Assembly: GCA_002341345.1 (NCBI GenBank)
Contig: DDNW01000076.1
Span: 16,657 to 24,849 of the forward strand
Length of the DNA: 8,193 nucleotides
Source of the DNA: Erythrobacter sp. UBA2510
GTDB taxonomy: Bacteria; Pseudomonadota; Alphaproteobacteria; Sphingomonadales; Sphingomonadaceae
Reading direction: 5' to 3'
The position numbers and the translations under genes were made by a program. Positions within the stretch are counted from its first letter, which is position 1. The number at the start of each line of letters is the position of its first letter. The notes beneath the pieces were generated by a model. That model was given only the letters and a program-made list of their open reading frames with translations. It did no database searches and was not told the origin of the DNA. Below, in pieces: positions 1 to 6,614 of the stretch.

Positions 1-1436
1 TTCATCGTCTGGCCGACGAAGAATCCGAACAGCTTGTCCTTGCCTCCCCTATATTCAGCCACCTTTTCGGCGTTATCGGCAAGTATTTTGTCAACCACTA
101 CCTCTATTGCCCCACTGTCGGAGGTCTGTTTGAGGCCTTCGGTTTCGGCGATTTCAGCCGGATCGCGCCCGGTTTTCATCACGATTTCAAATAATTCCTT
201 GGCCTGTCCGCCCGAAATCTCGCCATCGACCTGCATCTTGAGGATTCTGGCCTGCGCAGAGGCCGTGGCATGGGCCGGATCGCCCTCGTCCCCCAGCGCC
301 TTGATCACGCCCGGCGCGACGGAGAGCGACCAATTGGCGACCTGCGTCGCGACATCGGCCTCGGATTTGCCCAGCGCGGCGGCGGTTTCGGCAAGCAGCG
401 TTTCGAAGCGCGCGAAGGTCTCGACCTCGGCGGTCAGTTCGTGCGCGTTGTAAGGCGTCAGGCCCAGCTGCTCGATATAGCGGCGGCGCTTGGCATCGGG
501 CAGTTCGGGCAGGCTGGCGCGGCATTCGTCCAGAAAGCCCTGATCGAGTTCGAGTGGCAGCAGGTCAGGGTCGGGGAAATAGCGGTAGTCGTGCGCGTCC
601 TCTTTCGAACGCATCGAGCGGGTCGTGCCGGTATTGGGATCAAACAGCCGCGTTTCCTGCACGACCTTGCCACCATCCTCGATCAGATCGACCTGGCGGC
701 GGACCTCGTACTCGATCGCCTGCATGACGAAGCGCACCGAATTGACGTTCTTGGTTTCGGTCCGCGTGCCCAGCTCGGTATCGCCGACCTTGCGCACGCT
801 GACATTGACGTCGGCCCGCATCGAGCCCTCTTCCATGTTGCCGTCGCACGATCCGACATAGCGCAGGATCGAGCGCAGCTTCCTGACATAGGCCCCGGCC
901 TCCGCCGGTGAGGTCATGTCCGGACGGCTGACAATCTCCATCAGCGCCACGCCCACGCGGTTGAGGTCGACATAGGACATGGTCGGATGCTGGTCGTGCA
1001 TGAGCTTGCCCGCATCCTGCTCGACATGGATGCGCTCGATCCCGATAATCTTGTCTTCCGGGATGCCGGCCTTTTCATCGGCCTCAATCAGCAGTTTCCC
1101 CTCGCCCACCAGCGGGTGATAGAGCTGGCTGATCTGGTATCCCTGCGGCAAATCGGCATAGAAGTAGTTCTTGCGGTCGAACCGGCTCCATGCATTGATC
1201 TGCGCCTCGATCGCCATGCCGGTGCGCACCGCCTGGCGGATGCATTCGCGGTTGGGCACGGGCAGCATGCCGGGCATGGCCGCATCGACGAGGCTGACCT
1301 GCGCATTGGGCTCTGCCCCGAAGGCAGTCGCCGCACCGGAAAACAGCTTGGCCTTGCTGGTCACCTGCGCATGGACTTCGAGGCCGATCACGACCTCCCA
1401 TTCGCCGGTTGCGCCCTGAATACGATAATTGCTCAT
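1..1436 (-). CDS. gatB: Aspartyl/glutamyl-tRNA amidotransferase subunit B, 3' end cut by window edge
   Basis: This is the tRNA-binding and kinase-like subunit of the cytoplasmic GatCAB complex. It activates the side-chain carboxylate of mischarged Glu-tRNA(Gln) or Asp-tRNA(Asn) with ATP and receives ammonia channelled from GatA. The frame opens at ATG 1436-1434 ([20 protein letters not shown]) and runs 478 codons to the left edge without a stop, ending ...FFVGQTM. About 15-20 C-terminal residues should lie outside the window, judged from the usual length near 490-500. Family motifs visible in order are GLEVHAQ near the N terminus, [61 protein letters not shown] and [10 protein letters not shown]. 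After these comes the YqeY-like tail ([11 protein letters not shown] and onward) that contacts tRNA. The Shine-Dalgarno is weak (AGGCAGA). Only 23 bp separate it from the stf2 stop, so it is probably co-transcribed with stf2. This is unusual because gatB normally follows gatA. Confidence 0.97.
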   Translation of the reverse strand, partial: MSNYRIQGATGEWEVVIGLEVHAQVTSKAKLFSGAATAFGAEPNAQVSLVDAAMPGMLPVPNRECIRQAVRTGMAIEAQINAWSRFDRKNYFYADLPQGYQISQLYHPLVGEGKLLIEADEKAGIPEDKIIGIERIHVEQDAGKLMHDQHPTMSYVDLNRVGVALMEIVSRPDMTSPAEAGAYVRKLRSILRYVGSCDGNMEEGSMRADVNVSVRKVGDTELGTRTETKNVNSVRFVMQAIEYEVRRQVDLIEDGGKVVQETRLFDPNTGTTRSMRSKEDAHDYRYFPDPDLLPLELDQGFLDECRASLPELPDAKRRRYIEQLGLTPYNAHELTAEVETFARFETLLAETAAALGKSEADVATQVANWSLSVAPGVIKALGDEGDPAHATASAQARILKMQVDGEISGGQAKELFEIVMKTGRDPAEIAETEGLKQTSDSGAIEVVVDKILADNAEKVAEYRGGKDKLFGFFVGQTM

Positions 1437-1459
1437 GCGTCTGCCTGAAAATGCTAGTG

Positions 1460-2521
1460 TTAGATGCCGGTTGTCTCGCATCCCAAAAGCACATTCGCGG
1501 CCGGACTTCCATCATCTGCGATCAAAAGTGCCTCGAATTGCCGCTCCACCTCGCTTTCGATGGCAGCATAATCGATCCCCTCGACCACCTCGGCCGGGGT
1601 CTGGCGCAATTTGTCGAAGCTGATGTCGAACTCGCCCTCGATCTCTTCGCGCAGGCTCGTGTCTTCGGCAACCTGGTTCAGCGTGAAGTCAATCTCCGCC
1701 GTCTGCACACCGCTGCGAAAGCTGGCGAGCCACGACAGGTAGAACAGCGCATAGACCCGTTCGAGCGAGAGCTGTGCGGCGAACAACCGCCCGACGCGCA
1801 GCATTGCCAGCCGCGAGCGGTCGGGAATGCGGTTGATGATCATGCGCATCCCATTGGCGCGCCACGACGAGCTCAGCGCGTTGACGATCGGCGCCAGCGG
1901 GCGCGAGAGCAGCAGCTGTGCCATCGTGCCGGGGATGAAATAGCGATTGTCCTCGGTCCAGCCGTAGGAGCGGAACTGCTCACGCGGGTCGCGCCAGAGA
2001 TAGATGTTCTTGCCGCGGAACAGCCCGTCCCATGACTGATGCTGCAGGCCCGAACGGCAGAAACCGAAGAACGGCACCTGCCCCGACGATCTCGATATCC
2101 TGGCTGCAGCGAGCAGGTATTCGTTACATTCCTCGCTCGCCTCGTTGTAGACGTTGCGGAAGGCCGAGGCCGGATCGTAGAGGTTGCCAAGCACCTCGTC
2201 GGTCTTGGGATCGCGTTCCTTGTAGATATCGATCAGCGAGGTGGCCATTTCCGGATGGCGCATCTCTTTCAGGCGCTTCTTCTGCTCTTCCGGATTCGTT
2301 TCTATGTGCTCGGCATCGGCGATATTTTCGTGCAGCGGTTCGTAGAACAGCTCGTATTTGGGCGCGGTCGCAAACAGGTTGGCAAGATAAGTGCTGCCCG
2401 TGCGCCACATCGAATTGGCGATAACCGCCTTTTCGCGGGTGCTCTTGGTTGGATGCGCGGCAGAGGTCTCGGTCGTCTTGCTGCCTTCGGGGGGGCTGCT
2501 GCCGGCAGGGGAAACTAGCAA
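1460..2521 (-). CDS. PAPS-dependent sulfotransferase family protein (stf2), TTG start
   Basis: The predicted protein of 353 residues probably transfers a sulfuryl group from PAPS to an unknown hydroxyl acceptor. A 5'-phosphosulfate-binding loop lies at residues 36-50 ([15 protein letters not shown]), with Arg40, Thr41, Gly42, Ser43 and Thr44 in the expected pattern. A 3'-phosphate-binding motif lies at 174-186 ([13 protein letters not shown]), with Arg177 and Ser185 as the likely contacts. This spacing fits the sulfotransferase fold, closer to the RTGS-type carbohydrate or membrane sulfotransferase relatives than to the YPKSGTTW cytosolic type. No signal peptide or membrane helix is evident. 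The first 30 residues are low-complexity and polar. The start is TTG at 2521 because AAGGAG sits 7 bases upstream and the next in-frame Met (38) is inside the P-loop. The frame ends with TAA 23 bp before gatB. It does not resemble stf1 outside the two generic motifs. The acceptor cannot be told from sequence. Confidence 0.85.
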   Translation of the reverse strand: MLVSPAGSSPPEGSKTTETSAAHPTKSTREKAVIANSMWRTGSTYLANLFATAPKYELFYEPLHENIADAEHIETNPEEQKKRLKEMRHPEMATSLIDIYKERDPKTDEVLGNLYDPASAFRNVYNEASEECNEYLLAAARISRSSGQVPFFGFCRSGLQHQSWDGLFRGKNIYLWRDPREQFRSYGWTEDNRYFIPGTMAQLLLSRPLAPIVNALSSSWRANGMRMIINRIPDRSRLAMLRVGRLFAAQLSLERVYALFYLSWLASFRSGVQTAEIDFTLNQVAEDTSLREEIEGEFDISFDKLRQTPAEVVEGIDYAAIESEVERQFEALLIADDGSPAANVLLGCETTGI

Positions 2522-2528
2522 AGCGCGA

Positions 2529-2534
2529 CTCCTT
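2529..2534 (-). promoter_or_regulatory. Shine-Dalgarno of stf2
   Basis: On the minus strand AAGGAG lies 7 bases before the TTG at 2521. It is the strongest ribosome binding site in the window and decides the non-ATG start of stf2. Confidence 0.7.
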
Positions 2535-2587
2535 TTAAAGGTAACCTTCCGGCGAATCTGCGCCCGGTCCCCTGTTTTTATTGCAAA

Positions 2588-2616
2588 AGTCTACGTACGA
2601 CCTGCGACCAAGGCAA
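2588..2616 (-). promoter_or_regulatory. Candidate promoter upstream of stf2/gatB
   Basis: On the minus strand TTGCCT (2616-2611) and TAGACT (2593-2588) are 17 bp apart. Each matches four of six positions of the housekeeping -35 and -10 consensus. This would give a leader of roughly 60 bases before the stf2 TTG. It is the best such pair I see in the 227-bp gap 2522-2748, but weak pairs occur by chance. If real, it would drive stf2 and gatB independently of the upstream gat genes. Confidence 0.3.
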
Positions 2617-2690
2617 GCACAGTCGGCCTGATCAAGATCGGCGTCTCGCATCCGTACAACATGTTGGCGGATAACCGACGGCAGGCCAGT

Positions 2691-2770
2691 CGCACGGTCT
2701 GAACTGACGCGATTCCAGCCGCGGAGGGACAGAGGTGGGGCCCGGCGATCATATCACGCACGGTCTGAAC
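2691..2770. repeat. 14-bp direct repeat flanking the stf1 3' end
   Basis: CGCACGGTCTGAAC occurs exactly at 2691-2704 and again at 2757-2770, 66 bp apart. The right copy lies inside the last codons of stf1 (encoding FRPCV). The left copy is in the gap downstream of the stf1 stop. The two could be a short duplication or the scar of a recombination event at the end of the inserted gene. I see no transposase or inverted termini to make it an IS footprint. Confidence 0.6.
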
Positions 2771-3648
2771 CCTTGTGTCATCGCCTTGCGCTTGGCCAAC
2801 CCCGGCATGGTGTTGCTGAACCCGTCGAACGAATAGCCAAGTTCGCGGATGCTGTCCCCATAGATGGATTCGACCATGTCGATCATCTCGTTGGTATAGA
2901 CGTCGCGATAGCCCTGCTTGCGGGTCGCTCTGGTCTTGTTCAGATGTGTCAGTCGGGCATGCGGGTTGACGTATTTGCGGACCTTTTCGAAATCCTCGCG
3001 AAAGGTCTCATACCGACCGATGAAATCGAACGGATACATGCCTCCGTCGCGGGCGCGCAGGTAATACAGGCTGGATCGGAAATGCAGTTTCTCGCGCGCC
3101 TCGGGCCGGGGCAGGATTTCCAGCACGAATTGCTCGAAGCTGTCGCACTCCTTCAGGAAGGTCTCGGCATAATCGGCATCGTATTCGGGCCAGCCGCCAG
3201 CCTTGAGGAAGCGATAGGCCGAATAGACGCGGTCCCACGGATTGCGCACGAAGGTGAAGGTGAAGATGTGTTTCAGTGCCTCGTCACGGAAGATGTCCTG
3301 ATAGACGCTCATCGGGCGATGGCCGTAGCCGAGATTTCCGTAAAGCGCTTGCGCGACCGAGACACCGGCAGCCTTGGGAATATGGACGAACAGGCTCTTT
3401 GTCTGGACGAAACCGGTTAGCGAATAGACCCGCTCGCCGCGCCGCACGCGGGCCGAGGAGAGCAGGCGTATCGCCGCCTTGGCCCCGAAACGGCGGACCA
3501 TCCCGGCAAGGTTGACCGAGAAGGCCGCCTGCCCGGGGATCACGACGCGCTGCCCCGCGCGGCGGTTTTTTCGACGAGGAATATGGTCTGACGCATGGGA
3601 GACTCCCATTGGTGTTAAAGGACCAGCTATCGCGACCCCAACACACAT
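2749..3648 (-). CDS. Sulfotransferase family 2-type protein (stf1)
   Basis: The protein has up to 299 residues. The 5'-phosphosulfate loop is at 87-95 (LFVHIPKAAG region; HIPKAAG 89-95). The 3'-phosphate motif is at 132-145 (TFVRNPWDRVYSAY). These are followed by FIGRYETF (209-216), HLNKTR (235-240) and the C-terminal YGDSIRELGYSF pattern typical of the Sulfotransfer_2 family (carbohydrate sulfotransferases related to heparan 2-O- and chondroitin-type enzymes). The likely role is PAPS-dependent sulfation of a glycan or glycolipid; the acceptor is unknown. The start is uncertain. ATG at 3648 has a weak AGGG. In-frame alternatives are ATG 3609, GTG 3543 and ATG 3501. The conserved core begins only near residue 75, so any of these would give a complete domain. 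The N-terminal stretch 20-35 is Arg/Lys-rich. It sits 372 bp after gatA and 227 bp before stf2, and looks like an insertion into the gat cluster. Confidence 0.85.
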   Translation of the reverse strand: MCVGVAIAGPLTPMGVSHASDHIPRRKNRRAGQRVVIPGQAAFSVNLAGMVRRFGAKAAIRLLSSARVRRGERVYSLTGFVQTKSLFVHIPKAAGVSVAQALYGNLGYGHRPMSVYQDIFRDEALKHIFTFTFVRNPWDRVYSAYRFLKAGGWPEYDADYAETFLKECDSFEQFVLEILPRPEAREKLHFRSSLYYLRARDGGMYPFDFIGRYETFREDFEKVRKYVNPHARLTHLNKTRATRKQGYRDVYTNEMIDMVESIYGDSIRELGYSFDGFSNTMPGLAKRKAMTQGFRPCVI

Positions 3649-3700
3649 CCAGCCCTGGGTAAGCTCGTCGGATTCTTGCCCTTTTCGGGGCCTGCGAGCA

Positions 3701-3727
3701 TGTGGATAAATTTATAACAGAAACTGT
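3701..3727 (-). promoter_or_regulatory. Candidate stf1 promoter with DnaA-box 9-mer and small palindromes
   Basis: On the minus strand an extended -10 (TGTTATAAA; hexamer at 3716-3711) lies about 63 bp before the ATG at 3648. The -35 at the expected distance is poor. Directly downstream of the -10, around the expected start point, is TTATCCACA (3709-3701), an exact match to the strong DnaA box. Directly upstream is ACAG-AAA-CTGT (3717-3727), and ATAAATTTAT (3706-3715) is a perfect 10-bp palindrome. Together they look like a regulated promoter, but a single 9-mer can occur by chance and no binding is shown. Confidence 0.35.
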
Positions 3728-3889
3728 CATTAACCATAGCTACCCACTCTGCTTACCCCTTCCGGCTAGGGCTGTTCGTTGCGCCCATGCGTGGAGCAGC
3801 CGGACCGGGGCCGCCCGAAGACCAAGTATAGTTTAGAGATTCAAGGGTTTGACCGATCCTGATGAGAACCGGTCACAACAGCGGCGTCT

Positions 3890-3949
3890 AAGGTAAGAAA
3901 GCCGCCTGCGGGCCATGCGCGCGCCCAGTGGGACCGATGAGCGGCGGCT
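3890..3949 (-). terminator. Possible terminator after gatA
   Basis: Reading the minus strand, AGCCGCC (3949-3943) can pair with GGCGGCT (3906-3900), and an inner GGGC/GCCC pair lies between them. The stem is followed by TTCTTACCTT. The loop is long and asymmetric and the T-tract is poor, so this is a weak candidate. Its position, 70-120 bp past the gatA stop, fits a separation of gatCA from the sulfotransferase unit. Confidence 0.25.
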
Positions 3950-4020
3950 CAGCGGACATGACAGCGGAAAGCGAGGGACCGATTTGCCCGAGTCGCAGGC
4001 GCAAATTCCTCAGGCGGGTG

Positions 4021-5502
4021 CTACCACCACTTCTCCGGTTGCGCAGTGAACCCGGCGCGTTGCTCAATGGCGAGGCCCGCATTGAGTACCGCCTGCTCGC
4101 CGAAGGCCGGTCCGACGATCTGCAGGCCCAGCGGCAGTCCGGCAGAGTTCAGCCCTGCCGGGACGCTCATCGCGGGGAGGCCAGCGAGGCTGGCCGGGAC
4201 CGAGAACACGTCGTTCAGATACATTGCCAGCGGGTCGTCCAGCTTGTCGCCCAGGGGAAAGCTGGCCGTAGGCGTGGTCGGGGCGAGGATGACCTCGCAT
4301 TCGCCGAACGCATTGTCGAAATCCTGTCGGATCAGCGTGCGCACCTTCATCGCCTGCGTGTAATAGGCATCGTAGAAACCGGCGCTCAGCACATAGGTGC
4401 CGATCAGGATGCGGCGCTTGACCTCATCGCCGAAGCCTGCCGCGCGAGTCGCCGCGTACATGTCCTGCAGGCCCGCGCCATCGGGCAAGTCGCGCAATCC
4501 GTAGCGCACGCCGTCATAACGGGCGAGGTTGCTCGACGCCTCGGCAGGCGCGACGATGTAATAGGCGGGCAGCGCATATTTTGTGTGGGGCAGGCTGATG
4601 TCGACAACCTCGGCCCCGGCATCCTTCAGCCAGGCGATACCCTGATCCCAGCTCTTGAGGATTTCCTCGTCTGTCCCCTCCATCCGGTATTCGCGCGGAA
4701 TGCCGACCTTCTTGCCGCGCAGATCTGCATCGAGCGAGGCCGTCCAGTTCGGCACCGGCAGGTCGAGGCTGGTCGAATCCTTCGGGTCGAAACCCGCCAT
4801 CGCCTCCAGCATGATCGCGCAATCTTCCACGCTGCGCGCCATCGGCCCGGCCTGGTCGAGCGAGCTGGCAAAGGCGACGATGCCCCAGCGCGAACAGCGG
4901 CCATAGGTCGGCTTGATCCCGCAAATGCCAGTGAAGGCGGCAGGCTGGCGGATCGAGCCGCCGGTGTCGGTGCCGGTCGCAGCGGGCGCAATGCGCGCCG
5001 ATACCGCCGCAGATGAACCGCCCGAGGAACCGCCCGGCGCCAGCGCCGCATTGCTGTCCTTGGATTTCCACGGGGAGATGACATTGCCGAAATAGCTCGT
5101 CTCGTTCGAGGAGCCCATCGCGAACTGGTCGAGGTTGAGCTTGCCCAGCATGCCCGCCCCTGCATCCCACAGCTTCTGGCTGACGGTGCTTTCGTATTGC
5201 GGCTCGAAACCTTCGAGGATGTGGCTCGCCGCCGTGGTCTGCACGCCCTTGGTGGCGAACAGATCCTTCATGCCGATCGGCACGCCTGCCATCGGCCCGA
5301 GGTCATCACCCGCTCCGCGCGCTGCATCGACCGCTTCGGCGGCGGCCAGCGCATGATCGGGGGTGGCAACGATGAAGGCGTTGAGCTGTGCCGCTCCGGC
5401 AACAGCCGCGTTGAAGGCTTCCGCCACTTCCTTCGCGGTGAAGTCGCCCGCGGCTACGCCGTCGCGGATCGCCTTGACGCCAAGCTGGGTGAGGTCGGTC
5501 AT
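4021..5502 (-). CDS. gatA: Aspartyl/glutamyl-tRNA amidotransferase subunit A
   Basis: This 493-residue protein is the glutaminase subunit of GatCAB. It hydrolyses glutamine and passes ammonia to GatB for transamidation of mischarged tRNA in the cytoplasm. It is a complete amidase-signature enzyme. Catalytic Lys79 lies in PIGMKDLF, the cis-serine Ser159 in [10 protein letters not shown] and the nucleophile Ser183 in [13 protein letters not shown]. The 24-residue spacing between the two serines matches the family. Other family stretches are [38 protein letters not shown] and the C-terminal [15 protein letters not shown]. Length and both ends are normal. The start is ATG 5502-5500 with GGAGG (5512-5508) five bases upstream. 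That site abuts a 60-bp palindrome. gatC lies 88 bp upstream, as expected for an operon, but gatB does not follow directly: 2.6 kb with two sulfotransferase genes intervenes. Confidence 0.98.
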   Translation of the reverse strand: MTDLTQLGVKAIRDGVAAGDFTAKEVAEAFNAAVAGAAQLNAFIVATPDHALAAAEAVDAARGAGDDLGPMAGVPIGMKDLFATKGVQTTAASHILEGFEPQYESTVSQKLWDAGAGMLGKLNLDQFAMGSSNETSYFGNVISPWKSKDSNAALAPGGSSGGSSAAVSARIAPAATGTDTGGSIRQPAAFTGICGIKPTYGRCSRWGIVAFASSLDQAGPMARSVEDCAIMLEAMAGFDPKDSTSLDLPVPNWTASLDADLRGKKVGIPREYRMEGTDEEILKSWDQGIAWLKDAGAEVVDISLPHTKYALPAYYIVAPAEASSNLARYDGVRYGLRDLPDGAGLQDMYAATRAAGFGDEVKRRILIGTYVLSAGFYDAYYTQAMKVRTLIRQDFDNAFGECEVILAPTTPTASFPLGDKLDDPLAMYLNDVFSVPASLAGLPAMSVPAGLNSAGLPLGLQIVGPAFGEQAVLNAGLAIEQRAGFTAQPEKWW

Positions 5503-5510
5503 GCCTGCCT

Positions 5511-5570
5511 CCGTTCGCCCTGAGCCTGTCGAAGGGCGAATTCGTGCTTCGACAAGCTCAGCACGAACGG
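5511..5570. repeat. 60-bp double-hairpin palindrome (REP-like element) between gatC and gatA
   Basis: The 60 bp form one imperfect palindrome centred on GAATTC (5538-5543). Each half is itself a hairpin. The first is TTCGCCCT (5514-5521) pairing with AGGGCGAA (5533-5540) around an 11-base loop. The second is TTCGTGCT (5541-5548) pairing with AGCACGAA (5560-5567), also around an 11-base loop. The loops are near-reverse-complements of each other (GAGCCTGTCGA and TCGACAAGCTC, one mismatch). The elements TTCGTGCTGAGC...AGCACGAA and TTCGCCCT...AGGGCGAA are, from my knowledge, dispersed many times in sphingomonad genomes. In the gatC-gatA transcript it lies in the spacer and its end shares the first two bases of the gatA Shine-Dalgarno GGAGG. 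Confidence 0.85.
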
Positions 5571-5590
5571 GAATCCTACAATTACAGACA

Positions 5591-5893
5591 CTATTCGATC
5601 ACCTTTGGAACGCCGAAAAAGCCATGCTCGGCAGCTGGCGCATTGGCCAGCACTGCATCGCGCTTGCCCCCGCCGGTTAGCGGGTCGGCATCGACCACAT
5701 CGTCGCGCAGGCGCAGCTTCTGCTCGATGACCGCGGTCATCGGCTCGACTGACGAGGTATCGACCTCGCCCAGCTGCTCCACCCAGGCGAGGATGGCGTT
5801 GAATTCGGGGACCATGTGATCGAGCGCGGCGTCATCCATGCGGATGCGGGCGAGCGCGGCGATCTTGGCGACTTCTTCGCGGGTGACTGACAT
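5591..5893 (-). CDS. gatC: Aspartyl/glutamyl-tRNA amidotransferase subunit C
   Basis: This 100-residue small subunit wraps around and stabilises GatA and holds it to GatB. The chosen start is ATG 5893-5891, giving [20 protein letters not shown]. The open frame extends 12 codons further upstream, but those residues ([12 protein letters not shown]) are not family-like. Conserved features are the N-terminal helix [12 protein letters not shown], the [18 protein letters not shown] segment, LRDDVV and the C-terminal [11 protein letters not shown]. It lies 37 bp after the DUF4153 frame and 88 bp before gatA, with no strong Shine-Dalgarno. The gatC-gatA order is normal. Confidence 0.95.
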   Translation of the reverse strand: MSVTREEVAKIAALARIRMDDAALDHMVPEFNAILAWVEQLGEVDTSSVEPMTAVIEQKLRLRDDVVDADPLTGGGKRDAVLANAPAAEHGFFGVPKVIE

Positions 5894-5930
5894 GGATCGC
5901 GCGTTAGCGGGGCGCGGGGCGCGCTTCAAG

Positions 5931-6614
5931 CTATTCGCTAGGCGGCGCGTTTAACGCATTGCCGATGTCCTGCCGCGGCCCCGAATCGTCGAGCGGCGCA
6001 CCGACCGGCTGCCCGTCGATGAAGACATAGCGTTTCTCCACCCTCCGGACTTCGACTGAGGAATCTGGTCCGAGCGACGGCAATTCGCTTGCCCCGCCAT
6101 AATATTCGGAAATCGTGCCATCTTCGGCCTGCGCCAGTTCCTGGACCTGGCTTCCCTGGACCAGCGCCAAGCGCTTCCGTTCGCCTTCGCCGCCAAGATC
6201 AAGGACCACGCAGCGCTGCTCGCAGTGATAGGGACGCGCGCGCAGGTAAGCCATCATAGCGGCGCGCAGATCAGCATCTTCGGGACGTATTTCCAGATCG
6301 AAATCCGTATCTCTCCGGGCCACGCGGGCCCAGCCATAGGGCCTGACCTGCTGGTCGAGCGCGATCTGTGCGAGTTCGCCCTGCTTGCCTTCGCCCGCCG
6401 CCAGCTGCGCCAGTGCCTCGCGCCCGGCATCGCCGAAATCCCAGCGCAGCGCCGCATAGTCGAACTCGTCGACGCTGACCGCGCCCGTTTCCAGCCGCAC
6501 CAGCTGGTTGCGCGTCGAGACCGCGCCGAAGTCAAAAATCGGCAGCGCGAGGACCAGTGCCAGCACGCACACCCCGACTGCGAGGTTCAGATTGGCCGCA
6601 CGTAGCTGGTCCGA
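5931..6614 (-). pseudogene. C-terminal part of the DUF4153 protein downstream of the TGA
   Basis: The open frame from just after the TGA to TAG at 5931 encodes the final membrane helix and a soluble, probably extracytoplasmic, domain. The only early restart is GTG at 6572 (giving 213 residues), within the helix and without a clear Shine-Dalgarno. Independent translation is therefore unlikely unless the ribosome reads through or reinitiates. Coding character is intact, arguing for recent loss or for sequence error. Confidence 0.55.

Larger units (their letters stand above)
3649..4020. other. Non-coding gap between gatA and stf1
   Basis: No convincing gene is seen in these 372 bp. They hold an AT-rich patch with a candidate promoter and DnaA-box 9-mer (3701-3727). 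There are also two small inverted repeats: TCCGGCT/AGCCGGA at 3761-3767 and 3798-3804, and TGACCG/CGGTCA at 3850-3855 and 3870-3875. A possible terminator stem for gatA lies near 3895-3949. The patch at 3700-3740 is visibly more AT-rich than the surrounding sequence, as expected of a regulatory region. The gap breaks the usual tight gatA-gatB linkage. Confidence 0.6.

Noticed and set aside
270..911. Plus-strand open frame of 213 codons
   Set aside because: It is antisense to gatB, whose reading frame is fully conserved here; the translation has no family motifs.
3284..3730. Minus-strand 148-codon frame overlapping stf1 and its upstream region
   Set aside because: It runs through the HIPKAAG-coding region in the wrong frame and has no domain features. 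Only its first codons lie outside stf1.
3850..3875. TGACCG/CGGTCA inverted repeat as a terminator
   Set aside because: The stem is only 6 bp with a 14-base loop and no T-tract on either strand; noted only as a possible small operator.
1436..4021. Insertion sequence or integron carrying the sulfotransferases
   Set aside because: No transposase or integrase frame, no terminal inverted repeats and no target-site duplication at the gatA and gatB borders could be found by eye.
3928..5016. Long plus-strand open frame of 362 codons
   Set aside because: It lies antisense to gatA, is Arg/Gly/His-rich without recognisable domains, and arises from the codon bias of a GC-rich gene on the other strand.
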